A DNA stretch of 15,372 nt, taken from positions 1 to 15,372 of the forward strand of contig JAFPSR010000049.1 in NCBI GenBank assembly GCA_017413675.1, in the 5' to 3' direction. This stretch comes from Clostridia bacterium. Lineage in GTDB: Bacteria; Bacillota_A; Clostridia; Christensenellales; UBA1750. Under the pieces are notes generated by a model, which was not told the DNA's origin, searched no databases, and worked only from the letters and a program-made list of their open reading frames with translations. A program made the translations under genes and the position numbers. Each line of letters starts with the position of its first letter. Position 1 is the stretch's first letter. Of the stretch, positions 6,318-13,962 are shown in pieces.

Positions 6318-7382
6318 TTAGGCCTCTTTCATAAAGGATTTGGAAACGCCAATGACAGTTTCCATGTTTTCCCTGGACCCGATCGTAATCCTGACAAAAT
6401 CGGAGATTCTGGGATTGTCAAAATGACGGACCAGGATGCGGTGGTCCCGCAGGTATTGGAAATACCGGTTGGTATCTTTCCCCTCCGGACGGGCAAAAAC
6501 AAAGTTTGCGGCGCTGTCCAGAACTGTAAACCCGATTTCCCTGAGGGCACCGGTAAAATACGTACGGTTATCAATAATCTTCCGGATACAGGTGTTGAAA
6601 TACGCCGTATCCCGCAGGGCTTCTGTCCCGCACAGGAGGGAGAGACGGTTGATGGAATAGGGATCGTAGGAATATTTGATCCGAATCAGGTCATTGATGA
6701 CCTCAGGGGAACCCAGCGCAAACCCGAGGCGGGCGCCTGCCAGGTTGTAGGCTTTGGAAAAAGTGGAAACGATCAGCAGGTTTTCGTATTTTTCCAGCAG
6801 GGGGACGGCACTCTGGGATCCGAAGGCCGCATAGGCTTCATCCACCAGGACGATCCGGTCCGGGTGCGCCCGGAGGATGGTTTCAATTTCCTCCCGGGTC
6901 ATTTCGATGCCGGTCGGGGCGTTCGGGTTTGCCAGGACGATCATGGAATCGGCATCCGCATAATCGTCCGGGTGGATGGTGAAATCTTCCCGGAGCGGCA
7001 CCGTGCGGTACGGGATGTTGTACAGGGAACAGAGAACCGGGTAAAACCCGTAGGTGATATCCGGGAAAACGACCCCGTGATCCCGGTCGCAGAAGGCCTG
7101 GAAACAGACGGAGAGGACCATGTCCGAACCGTTGCCGGTAAATACCCGGGAAGGGGAAACCCCGTACTTTTCCGCCAGCGCTTCGGTAAAGACCTTTGTT
7201 TCCGGATCGGAATACAGACGTAGATCCGAAAGGGCGGCCTGATTCACCAGGGAGAAAATCCCGGGGGCAGGAGGGAAGGGGCTCTCGTTCGTGTTCAGTT
7301 TGATATATACGGTATCCTGCGGCTGTTCCCCGGGAGTATAGGGGGACAGGGCGGATAAACGTTCGGAAAGGAACCGGCTCAT
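6318..7382 (-). CDS. hisC: Histidinol-phosphate aminotransferase
   Basis: HisC is a PLP enzyme of fold type I that converts imidazole acetol phosphate to histidinol phosphate with glutamate. From the ATG at 7380-7382 the product has 354 aa, the usual length. Landmarks are KLNTNESPFPP (28-38), GNGSDMVL (83-90), LANPNAPTG (150-158), DEAY (181-184) and the PLP lysine K210 in STFSKAYNLAGARLGF. The late motif DFVRITIGSRENM is also present. The frame is open further upstream inside hisD, but AAGGAGG lies 6 nt before this ATG and the family begins here, so the shorter start is right. It is 1 nt from the hisD stop, so translation is coupled. Confidence 0.95.
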   Translation of the reverse strand: MSRFLSERLSALSPYTPGEQPQDTVYIKLNTNESPFPPAPGIFSLVNQAALSDLRLYSDPETKVFTEALAEKYGVSPSRVFTGNGSDMVLSVCFQAFCDRDHGVVFPDITYGFYPVLCSLYNIPYRTVPLREDFTIHPDDYADADSMIVLANPNAPTGIEMTREEIETILRAHPDRIVLVDEAYAAFGSQSAVPLLEKYENLLIVSTFSKAYNLAGARLGFALGSPEVINDLIRIKYSYDPYSINRLSLLCGTEALRDTAYFNTCIRKIIDNRTYFTGALREIGFTVLDSAANFVFARPEGKDTNRYFQYLRDHRILVRHFDNPRISDFVRITIGSRENMETVIGVSKSFMKEA

Positions 7383-7383
7383 C

Positions 7384-8661
7384 TTATTCCTCCTTGAAAC
7401 GGATGGCGATGGAAGAAGCATGGGCGTCCAGCCCTTCGCGGTGCGCGAAATCCTCGATCCGGCGGTGTACGGCGGACAAGGCTTCTTTAGTATAATACAG
7501 ATACGAAGATTTTTTAACAAAATCATCTACGGAAAGCGGGGAGGAGAAACGGGCGGTCCCGCCGGTCGGCAGGGTATGGTTGGTGCCGGCGAAATAGTCC
7601 CCCAAAGGTTCGGGAGCGTAGCGGCCCAGGAAGATGCTGCCCGCGTTTTCGATGCGGGGAAGCAGAGCGAAAGGATCGTCCACGGCCAGTTCCAGATGTT
7701 CGGGGGCAACCAGGTTGCTTAATTCGACGGCTTCATCCAGCGAGGAGACCAGCAGGATCATCCCGTTGGTTTCAATGCTCCGGCGGGCGATCTCTTCCCG
7801 CGGCAGGACGGAAAGCTGCACTTCCAGTTCCTGCTGGACGGCAAGGGCAAGTTCCCGGGAATCCGTGATCAGGATCGCGGTTGCCATCACATCGTGCTCC
7901 GCCTGGGAAAGGAGGTCAGCAGCCAGATAAGCCGGAGAGGAACTGCCGTCGGAGAGAATCAGGATTTCACTGGGGCCAGCAATCATCTCTATGGCGATTT
8001 CTCCGAAAGCCAGTTTCTTGGCAGCCTGCACGAAGATATTTCCCGGACCAACAATCTTGTCCACTTTCGGGACGCTTTCCGTCCCGTAGGTCAGGGCGGC
8101 TACAGCCTGCGCGCCGCCGATCCGGAAAATGCGGTCGACTCCGGCGATCTTTGCCGCGGCCAGGATGTTGGGATTGATGTTCCCGTCCCGTCCGGGCGGG
8201 GTGGTCATGATGATCTCGGGCACACCGGCCAGCTTGGCGGGGATTGCGTTCATGAGGACCGTGCTGGGATAAGCAGCGGTTCCGCCGGGGACATAGATGC
8301 CGACGCGTTTCAGGGGCGTGATTTTCTGCCCCAGGATGATCCCCTCCTGTTCGGCAATGGCATACCCGCTGCGGACCTGTTTGGCATGATAGGCGCGGAT
8401 GTTGGCGGCTGCCATTTCAAGCGTCCGGATGAAGTCTTCCCCGACCGAAGCATACGCTGCTTCAATCTCCTCGGGGGATACTTCCATCGTAGTGAGGACC
8501 ACATGGTCAAACTGTTCGGTATAGGCTTTTACGGCGCTGTCCCCGTTTGTCCGGATATTCTCCATCATGGATGCTACGCTTTTCTCGATGTCTTCCGGGA
8601 TGGCGGTTTTCTTTCTCGCGGCCATCTCAAAAGCCTGGGTGCCCTCTGCAATTCGGATCAT
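7384..8661 (-). CDS. hisD: Histidinol dehydrogenase
   Basis: HisD is a Zn- and NAD-dependent enzyme that oxidises L-histidinol to L-histidine in two steps. The 425-aa product has the normal length. The signature [13 protein letters not shown] (224-236) is clear. The zinc ligands are Q253 and H256 in LSQAEHD, D355 in [16 protein letters not shown] and H414 in LDAHASS. The catalytic pair E321-H322 lies in APEHLEL. Its ATG overlaps the hisG stop by 4 nt (ATGA), and its own end carries the ribosome binding site of hisC. Nothing unusual was found in the residues checked. Confidence 0.96.
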   Translation of the reverse strand: MIRIAEGTQAFEMAARKKTAIPEDIEKSVASMMENIRTNGDSAVKAYTEQFDHVVLTTMEVSPEEIEAAYASVGEDFIRTLEMAAANIRAYHAKQVRSGYAIAEQEGIILGQKITPLKRVGIYVPGGTAAYPSTVLMNAIPAKLAGVPEIIMTTPPGRDGNINPNILAAAKIAGVDRIFRIGGAQAVAALTYGTESVPKVDKIVGPGNIFVQAAKKLAFGEIAIEMIAGPSEILILSDGSSSPAYLAADLLSQAEHDVMATAILITDSRELALAVQQELEVQLSVLPREEIARRSIETNGMILLVSSLDEAVELSNLVAPEHLELAVDDPFALLPRIENAGSIFLGRYAPEPLGDYFAGTNHTLPTGGTARFSSPLSVDDFVKKSSYLYYTKEALSAVHRRIEDFAHREGLDAHASSIAIRFKEE

Positions 8662-9281
8662 GATTCGATTTCCTCCGTCAGTTTTTTCACGATATATTGA
8701 ATGGAATCCAACTGGAAATGATAACTGCTCTTGTTGCAGATCAGCCGCGCGCTGATCGGGGCGATTTCCTCGATGATATGCAGGTTATTTTCCCGCAGGG
8801 TCGACCCGGTTTCCACGATGTCGACGATTACGTCGGAAAGGCCGACCAGCGGGGCAAGCTCAATGGACCCGTGCAGTTCGATGATCTCGATCTGCCGGTT
8901 TTTCCCCCGGTAGTAGGTCTGGGTTACATGGGGGAAGGAAGTGGCAATCCGCAGGGGAACTGCCGGATCGTCCACGAAATCCTTCTTTCCGGCTACGGCA
9001 AAACGGCATTTTCCGACCCGGAGATCCAGAAGCTCGAAGATATCGCTCGGCTGTTCCATGAGGATATCCTTGCCGACCACCCCGATATCCGCAGCCCCGT
9101 GCTCGACGTACACCGCCACATCGGACGGCTTGACCAGGAGGTAGCGGACGTTTTTATCGGGATCCTCCACGATCAGTTTCCGGTCATCGCCGAGCGATCC
9201 GGAAACCCCGTATCCGATTTTATCAAACAGGGCATAGACAGTATCCCCTAAACGGCCTTTCGGCAAAGCAATGTTGAGCAT
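8658..9281 (-). CDS. hisG: ATP phosphoribosyltransferase, short-form catalytic subunit
   Basis: HisG condenses ATP with PRPP, the committed and feedback-controlled step. The 207-aa product is the short form, lacking the C-terminal regulatory domain found in longer (about 290-aa) enzymes. It therefore needs HisZ, encoded just upstream. Visible features are the N-terminal IALPKGRL, the RFAVAGKKD strand and the PRPP-binding loop DVIVDIVETGSTLRENNL. The start is chosen at ATG 9279-9281, because GGAAGGAGG stands 7 nt before it. A TTG 6 nt further upstream is also in frame but would overlap the hisZ stop and sit too close to the ribosome binding site. The gap to hisZ is 2 nt. Confidence 0.95.
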   Translation of the reverse strand: MLNIALPKGRLGDTVYALFDKIGYGVSGSLGDDRKLIVEDPDKNVRYLLVKPSDVAVYVEHGAADIGVVGKDILMEQPSDIFELLDLRVGKCRFAVAGKKDFVDDPAVPLRIATSFPHVTQTYYRGKNRQIEIIELHGSIELAPLVGLSDVIVDIVETGSTLRENNLHIIEEIAPISARLICNKSSYHFQLDSIQYIVKKLTEEIES

Positions 9282-9283
9282 AC

Positions 9284-10399
9284 TCAAACCTCCTTCCAGG
9301 AACCGTCTTCCCAGCGGTAGCAGGAAGAATACAGATAATGGTCAGACGGGGTTTCCTCCACACGGACACTCAGTCCGCGGGAAACAAGTTCCTGCACTTT
9401 CTCCTGCAGGATGTTCAGATCCGCCTTTCCCCCTGTCAGGAGGAGGACATCTGTCCGGGCGGACTGCGGTTTGATCAGCATCCGCTCCACTTCGTCCAGT
9501 GCGATGGCAAACCCGATTGCCTGTTCATCCTTCTTGCCCATGCTCTGCGGGAGCAGGTCATACCGGCCGCCGCTCAGGACGACCCGGGGCAGGGAAGGCA
9601 GATATCCTGCAAAAACGAGGGCGTTGTAATAGCGCATGTTGTTGACCAGGGAGAAATCCAGGCGGAGAGCCCGGGAAAGGGGATCGGAAGCCAGCGCCCG
9701 GTAAAGAAGGCTGATTTCCTCCAGGGCGTTTTCCATCTGCGCATTCCGGCACAGGGAACGGGCCTGCAGGAGGATCTCCGGAACCGGTCCGGACAGGGAA
9801 AGAAGACGAAGAAGATCATCGGCACTGCCGGAGGGAACTGAGCATTTTTCACAGAGAACACGCAGTTCATGTTCGTTTTTCTGGGACAGGAGCGCAAGGG
9901 CAGCAGAGCGGTTTTCCTCATCAAACCCGCACCGGTCCAGAAGCGGGGAGATGAACCCGATATGGCTCAGATCCAGGGAAAAATCCATTTCGATCAGGGA
10001 AAGGCTTTTCAGGGCAAGGGAAAGGATTTCCAGCTGGGTATAGCTGCCCACTTTCCCCAGGTATTCCAGCCCGATCTGGGAGATTTCCCGGTATTCGTGC
10101 ATCTGCCGGGATGGCCGGTATACATTTTCGGAATAATACCACTTCTCATTTCCGTCTGTCTGGGTATTCCAGTTCTTGACAATGGAAAGCGTGATATCCG
10201 GTTTCAGCGCGAGCAGGGTTCCGTCCAGGTTCTGGAACGTGATCAGGTTCTGATCGGCCAGGAATTCCCGGTGCTGTGCGTAAAAATCATAGGTTTCGAA
10301 ACTCCGCATTCGGAAACGGCGGTATCCATACTGTTCATATAGGGAGCAGAGACTGCTCTTCAACTGTTCTTTTCTGTCTGTAGAAATCATCGACACCAT
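9284..10399 (-). CDS. hisZ: ATP phosphoribosyltransferase regulatory subunit
   Basis: HisZ is a catalytically dead paralogue of histidyl-tRNA synthetase that forms a complex with short HisG, activates it and provides histidine feedback. From ATG 10397-10399 the product has 371 aa. Class II synthetase-like motifs are visible: RMRSFETYDFY near the start, the motif 2 region (YYSENVYRPSRQMHEYREI, then SQIGLEYLG) and the motif 3 region (VVLSGGRYDLL, then AIGFAIALDEVERM). It is not hisS, because the C-terminal anticodon domain is mostly absent and it is the first gene of a his operon. The start follows GGGAGGG at 4-5 nt. The longer open frame to 10450 would begin upstream of the predicted transcription start, so it is rejected. 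The order hisZ-hisG matches the need for both subunits. Confidence 0.92.
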   Translation of the reverse strand: MVSMISTDRKEQLKSSLCSLYEQYGYRRFRMRSFETYDFYAQHREFLADQNLITFQNLDGTLLALKPDITLSIVKNWNTQTDGNEKWYYSENVYRPSRQMHEYREISQIGLEYLGKVGSYTQLEILSLALKSLSLIEMDFSLDLSHIGFISPLLDRCGFDEENRSAALALLSQKNEHELRVLCEKCSVPSGSADDLLRLLSLSGPVPEILLQARSLCRNAQMENALEEISLLYRALASDPLSRALRLDFSLVNNMRYYNALVFAGYLPSLPRVVLSGGRYDLLPQSMGKKDEQAIGFAIALDEVERMLIKPQSARTDVLLLTGGKADLNILQEKVQELVSRGLSVRVEETPSDHYLYSSCYRWEDGSWKEV

Positions 10400-10403
10400 A
10401 AAT

Positions 10404-10450
10404 CCCTCCCTGTCAGTATACAGTATACCACACTTTAGTGCTTTATTCAA
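10404..10450 (-). promoter_or_regulatory. his operon promoter, with a very short leader
   Basis: On the minus strand TTGAAT (-35, 10450-10445) and TATACT (-10, 10427-10422) are 17 nt apart, and TGG just before the -10 makes an extended -10. Transcription would start near 10415, giving a leader of about 16 nt. The leader holds only the ribosome binding site GGGAGGG (10410-10404), so there is no room for a T-box or attenuator. The -10 is duplicated, as AGTATAC occurs twice in tandem at 10415-10428 on the plus strand. Confidence 0.65.
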
Positions 10451-10474
10451 GTAAAGCGTTAGTAAAATAAAGTG
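10431..10474. promoter_or_regulatory. Nested dyads over the his promoter, candidate operator
   Basis: Three overlapping inverted repeats lie on the promoter. CACT-TT-AGTG (10431-10440) is in the spacer, GCTTTA-N6-TAAAGC (10440-10457) covers the -35, and CACTTTA-N30-TAAAGTG (10431-10437 / 10468-10474) encloses both. Such placement suits a repressor that blocks RNA polymerase. The regulator is not identified from the sequence. Confidence 0.45.
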
Positions 10475-10596
10475 CAGAGAAACAACAATCCAGTTTTTGT
10501 AAATATATGCAGGAGATATTGGGGAAACGAACCCCTTTTTTTCAGTTTGATGTATGTTTATTCATCAGATTGCCATGATTTTAACTATTCTTATGT

Positions 10597-10644
10597 TTGA
10601 CACTGGAAAAGTGGATGATATAATGAGAAAAACCCTTAAGGAGG
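10597..10644 (+). promoter_or_regulatory. Consensus sigma-A promoter and ribosome binding site of the XRE-cupin gene
   Basis: TTGACA (10597-10602) and TATAAT (10619-10624) match both consensus hexamers exactly, with a 16-nt spacer. The start of transcription should be near 10631. AAGGAGG (10638-10644) stands 8 nt before the ATG at 10653. A possible dyad TGATG-N10-CATCA (10548-10567) lies upstream of the -35. The rest of the 10451-10596 interval holds no gene I can support. Confidence 0.85.
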
Positions 10645-10652
10645 CATTTGTT

Positions 10653-11207
10653 ATGACGGAACAGCTGCTGGAAATTGCTGAGCGTCTTCGAACGCTTCGG
10701 GAAATCATGGAGATCTCGGAGGAAGAGATGGCGCAGTCCTGCGCCGTATCTATTGAAGAATACCGCGAGTACGAAAAAGGGAATAAGGATTTCTCCTTTT
10801 CCTTTATATATAATGCCGCAAATAAGCTGCAGGTGGATGTTGTCGATCTGATGAGCGGGGACTCCCCCAAACTCAGCCGTTGCTGCTTGGTCAAGGCCGG
10901 AAAAGGATACAAGATCAACCGCCGCGCTGCCTATGATTATCAGCATCTCGCATTCACGTTCCGCAACAAGAAGGCGGAGCCGTTCCTGGTTACTGTGGAA
11001 CCCAAGGAAAACGAAAGACCGGTTCTGCATGCCCATGAAGGCCAGGAGCTGAACTACATGACCAAAGGCCGCATGATGTTCTATCTGGATGATATTTCCT
11101 ATGAACTGGAAGAGGGAGACAGTATCTACTTCGACTCCGGCATCCCGCATGCCATGCGTGCCCTGGACAACAAGCCGGCCCAGTTTCTTGCGGTAGTCAT
11201 TCAGTAG
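10653..11207 (+). CDS. XRE-family regulator with C-terminal cupin domain
   Basis: The product is a 184-aa regulator. Residues about 6-68 form an XRE-like helix-turn-helix (ERLRTLREIMEISEEEMAQS, then VSIEEYREYEKGNKDFSFSF). The C-terminal cupin_2 domain (about 108-184) has the metal-binding pattern HAHEGQE with H126, H128 and E132, and the last ligand H166 in DSGIPHAMRA. In this architecture the cupin usually binds a small ligand that controls DNA binding. The start is set by AAGGAGG at 10638-10644; the frame is open 33 codons upstream, but that stretch includes the promoter itself. The acyl-CoA synthetase gene follows 20 nt after the stop without a terminator between, so it is the probable target and ligand source (inference). 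Confidence 0.87.
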   Translation: MTEQLLEIAERLRTLREIMEISEEEMAQSCAVSIEEYREYEKGNKDFSFSFIYNAANKLQVDVVDLMSGDSPKLSRCCLVKAGKGYKINRRAAYDYQHLAFTFRNKKAEPFLVTVEPKENERPVLHAHEGQELNYMTKGRMMFYLDDISYELEEGDSIYFDSGIPHAMRALDNKPAQFLAVVIQ

Positions 11208-11227
11208 AAACAAGAAGGAACAAGTAT

Positions 11228-12925
11228 ATGGAATTATACAGCAGATATACAGGCCTCAAACGGGAAGATTTCACTTCCTATGAGGATTTGCGTCAGAGAT
11301 ATAAACTGACGATCCCTGACAATTTCAATTTCGCCTTTGATGTGGTGGATGAATATGCCCGGCTGACGCCGGATGCCCTGGCAATGCGCTGGGTCAGCGC
11401 TGAAGGAGAGAAGATTGATTTCACCTTCCGCGATATGAGTGAAATGAGCAACCGGTGTGCAAATTTTTACCGGGAACTCGGTGTCCGGAAGGGGGACCGC
11501 GTCCTGCTGGTCCTCAAGCGCGGGTACCAGTTCTGGTATGCATTCCTGGGTCTGCATAAGGTCGGCGCCATCGCGATTCCGGCAACCAACCTGTTAACCC
11601 CGAAGGACTATGTTTACCGCTGCAATGCGGCCGGGATCAAGCTTCTGCTGATTACCGGCGAGGACAATTGCGTGGAAAATGTCTGTGAAGCGCTTCCGGA
11701 ATGCACGACGGTGGAAGCCTGCGCATCCACGTTCGGAAAAGTACCGGAAGGCTGGCTGGATTTCGACAAGGAAGTGGCCAGACAGAGCCCTGTTTTCGAA
11801 CGTCCGACCGGAGAAGAAGGTACGGTCAAGGAAGACCCGATGCTCCTGTATTTCACGTCCGGGACAACCGGATATCCCAAAATGGTATGGCATGACCATA
11901 CCTACGCTCTGGGACATCTCCTGACAGGCGTGTTCTGGCACTGGGTGGAAGAAGGCGGACTGCACTTTACGATTTCGGATACCGGCTGGGGCAAGGCAAT
12001 CTGGGGCAAGATGTACGGCCAGTGGCTGGGCGGAAGCGCCGTGTTTACCTATGACTTCCACCGCTTCCACGCGGATGACATTCTCCGGAAGATGGAACAG
12101 TACCATGTGACGACGTTCTGCGCGCCGCCGACCATGTACCGCTATATGATCCAGGAAGACCTGAGCAAGTATGACTTAAGCTCCCTGAAGCACTGCACAA
12201 CGGCAGGGGAAGCCCTGAACCCGGAAGTGTACAACCAGTGGCTGCAGAAGGTCGGACTGCCGATTTATGAAGGGTTCGGGCAGACGGAAACCACGCTGTG
12301 CGTATACACGGCCTACCCGTTCGTAAAGCCGCGCCTGGGCAGCATGGGGCTGCCTTCCCCCGGATGGGACCTGGTGATCGTGGATCCCGACGGCAAGGAA
12401 CTGGCCCCCGGCGTTACCGGGGAGATCTGCGTGAAGGCGGACCGGGAAAAGGGAATTAAGCCGAACGGCCTGTTCGGCGGGTATTTCCGGAATGAAGCTC
12501 TGACGGCGGAAGCCTGGCACAACGGGCTTTACCATACGGGGGATACCGCTTATAAGGATGAGGAAGGATTCCTCTGGTATGTAGGCCGCATCGATGACGT
12601 CATCAAGTCCAGCGGTTACCGGATCGGGCCGTTTGAAGTGGAAAGCGCCCTGATGGAACATCCTGCCGTGGTGGAATGCGCGGTTACCGGTGTTCCGGAC
12701 GATATCCGCGGATTCATTGTTAAAGCGACGATCGTCCTGGCGCAGGGATATGAACCGTCCGAAGCGCTGACCAAGGAACTGCAGAACCATGTCAAGCGGG
12801 TTACGGCCCCGTACAAATATCCGCGCCTCGTGGAGTACGTGGATGAACTGCCGAAGACCATTTCCGGAAAGATCCGCAGGGTCGAAATCCGGGAGAATGA
12901 TCTGGCCAAGATGAAAAAGAAATAA
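11228..12925 (+). CDS. AMP-forming acyl-CoA synthetase (ANL superfamily)
   Basis: The 565-aa enzyme should activate a carboxylic acid with ATP to an acyl-AMP and then load it on CoA. All core motifs of the family are visible: the P-loop YFTSGTTGYPKMV (208-220), YEGFGQTETT (347-356), YHTGDTAY (435-442), the hinge region GRIDDVIKSSGYRIGPFEVE (453-472) and the catalytic lysine K548 in PKTISGKIRR. WHDHTY after the P-loop and DTGWGKAIWG (251-260) resemble acetyl-/medium-chain (ACSM-type) acyl-CoA synthetases. There is no signal peptide, so it is cytosolic. The substrate cannot be fixed; short or medium-chain and aromatic acids are all possible. The ribosome binding site AAGGAA lies 7 nt before the ATG. 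It is cotranscribed with the XRE-cupin gene, and a hairpin follows at 12931-12964. Confidence 0.9.
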   Translation: MELYSRYTGLKREDFTSYEDLRQRYKLTIPDNFNFAFDVVDEYARLTPDALAMRWVSAEGEKIDFTFRDMSEMSNRCANFYRELGVRKGDRVLLVLKRGYQFWYAFLGLHKVGAIAIPATNLLTPKDYVYRCNAAGIKLLLITGEDNCVENVCEALPECTTVEACASTFGKVPEGWLDFDKEVARQSPVFERPTGEEGTVKEDPMLLYFTSGTTGYPKMVWHDHTYALGHLLTGVFWHWVEEGGLHFTISDTGWGKAIWGKMYGQWLGGSAVFTYDFHRFHADDILRKMEQYHVTTFCAPPTMYRYMIQEDLSKYDLSSLKHCTTAGEALNPEVYNQWLQKVGLPIYEGFGQTETTLCVYTAYPFVKPRLGSMGLPSPGWDLVIVDPDGKELAPGVTGEICVKADREKGIKPNGLFGGYFRNEALTAEAWHNGLYHTGDTAYKDEEGFLWYVGRIDDVIKSSGYRIGPFEVESALMEHPAVVECAVTGVPDDIRGFIVKATIVLAQGYEPSEALTKELQNHVKRVTAPYKYPRLVEYVDELPKTISGKIRRVEIRENDLAKMKKK

Positions 12926-12930
12926 ACCAA

Positions 12931-12964
12931 AGGCGGAAGCAACCAGAATCGGCGGCTTCCGCCT
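12931..12964 (+). terminator. Hairpin terminator after the acyl-CoA synthetase gene
   Basis: A perfect 10-bp G+C-rich stem (AGGCGGAAGC at 12931-12940 with GCTTCCGCCT at 12955-12964) has a 14-nt loop and lies 5 nt after the stop codon. The T tract is poor (ATTTAT), so termination may be incomplete. Confidence 0.65.
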
Positions 12965-12988
12965 ATTTATGCACCCTGCTTCCTGCCC

Positions 12989-13037
12989 AAAAAGATACAG
13001 CCTCTGATTATCCCGGTATTATGGGAAACCAAAGGCT
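12989..13037 (-). terminator. Probable terminator of the biotin-protein ligase gene
   Basis: Read on the minus strand, AGCCTTTG (13037-13030) pairs with CAGAGGCT (13006-12999) with one G-U pair. An inner TCCC/GGGA pairing lies in the loop, and five T follow (12993-12989). It starts 29 nt after the stop codon. Confidence 0.55.
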
Positions 13038-13066
13038 TTTACCAATGCTTTTTGTCCGTTGACTCA

Positions 13067-13861
13067 CTATGCGGTTTCCAGGATGCTGACTTCGCCGTGA
13101 TCCAGGATTTCCCGTTTTCCGTCCGGATAGAGCACCTGCAGGGCACCGGATTCGTCTATGCCCTCTGCCGTTGCCGGGATTTCCTCCCCGGTAGCCAGGC
13201 GGCGGACCAGGATTTTCCGTCCCAACAGGAAGCAGTATCGGCGGTAATCCGCAAGATAGGAAGTGTCCGGCAGTTTTGTATACAGGGAATACAGATGCGT
13301 GACCACCGAGGCAATCAGAGCTTCCCTTGTCATGGGCGGGGTTTTATCACCGAAGAGACTGCCGGCTTTTTCCCGGAGATCCGGGGGATATCCGCCCACC
13401 GGGTCCGTAAAGTTGATCCCGATCCCGATGACGGTCAGGAGAGGCCGGTTCGGAAGGTTCTGGGTCTGCACCAGGATCCCGCAGACTTTCTTCCCGTTCA
13501 GATACAGGTCGTTGACCCATTTGACGGCAGTCTGGATCCCGCATACCTCCCTTACGGCATACAGGACACTGCAACAGGCTATTGCGGGGAGCTGGCGGAG
13601 CAGGGGGATGGATAAATCCGGGTGAAAACAGAGGGACATGTAGATGCCGCTGCCGGATGGGGAAAAGAAACTTCTCTGCATCCGTCCCTTTCCGGCGGAC
13701 TGCTTTTCGGCCAGGACCAGGGCCCAATCCGGCCCCGTCCCCGGATGATTCTTCAGGGCGTAGGTATTCGTGCTGTCTACCTCGTCCAGTACGGTAACAG
13801 CAATGGGGAACGGTATGGAAGAGACCAGCTCCTGTTCGGTCTTGACGGTATAAAGTGGCAT
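13067..13861 (-). CDS. birA: Biotin--[acetyl-CoA carboxylase] ligase, without DNA-binding domain
   Basis: The enzyme makes biotinyl-5'-AMP and attaches biotin to carrier proteins of carboxylases. From ATG 13859-13861 the product has 264 aa and contains only the catalytic and C-terminal domains. The N-terminal helix-turn-helix of the E. coli/B. subtilis regulator type is missing, so it should not repress biotin genes. Motifs are DEVDSTNTYAL (26-36), the biotin-adenylate loop SAGKGRMQRSF (55-65; family consensus near GRGRxxR), VKWVNDLYLNGKKVCGIL (113-130) with the catalytic lysine K125, and GIGINF (146-151). An SH3-like C-terminal part spans about 215-262. The start is supported by GGGAGGTG just upstream; a longer frame to 13906 lacks such a site. 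It is divergent from the amylase-family gene, with no biotin synthesis genes nearby. Confidence 0.93.
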   Translation of the reverse strand: MPLYTVKTEQELVSSIPFPIAVTVLDEVDSTNTYALKNHPGTGPDWALVLAEKQSAGKGRMQRSFFSPSGSGIYMSLCFHPDLSIPLLRQLPAIACCSVLYAVREVCGIQTAVKWVNDLYLNGKKVCGILVQTQNLPNRPLLTVIGIGINFTDPVGGYPPDLREKAGSLFGDKTPPMTREALIASVVTHLYSLYTKLPDTSYLADYRRYCFLLGRKILVRRLATGEEIPATAEGIDESGALQVLYPDGKREILDHGEVSILETA

Positions 13862-13899
13862 AAAGCACCTCCCGGATATGCAAATATAATTGTAATCCT

Positions 13900-13954
13900 T
13901 TTCCATAAAAAGAAAAGATATGATATACTCAGAAAAAAGAGATGAATACGGAGG
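13900..13954 (+). promoter_or_regulatory. Probable promoter and ribosome binding site of the GH13 gene
   Basis: TTTCCA (13900-13905) and TATACT (13924-13929) are 18 nt apart, with TGA before the -10 giving an extended -10. GGAGG (13950-13954) lies 8 nt before the ATG at 13963. The divergent birA promoter must lie in the same 100 bp, but I could not assign convincing hexamers to it. Confidence 0.55.
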
Positions 13955-13962
13955 TTGGCAAG

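Noticed and set aside
7383..7526. N-terminal extension of hisC into hisD
   Set aside because: The extension overlaps hisD codons, has no family support, and a perfect ribosome binding site precedes the ATG at 7382.
9282..9287. Alternative TTG start of hisG at 9287
   Set aside because: The GGAAGGAGG site is at the right distance for the ATG at 9281 and too close to the TTG.
10521..10542. GGGG-N7-CCCC followed by seven T, a terminator-like element upstream of the XRE-cupin promoter
   Set aside because: The stem is only 4 bp and no plus-strand gene ends upstream of it. A weak role against read-through cannot be excluded, but it is not supported.
10508..10579. 23-codon plus-strand frame starting ATGCAGGAG in the his/XRE-cupin intergenic region
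   Set aside because: It has no ribosome binding site, lies upstream of the consensus promoter, and has no recognisable product.
10400..10652. T-box or histidine attenuator upstream of hisZ
   Set aside because: No T-box core or histidine-rich leader peptide was seen, and the predicted leader is about 16 nt.
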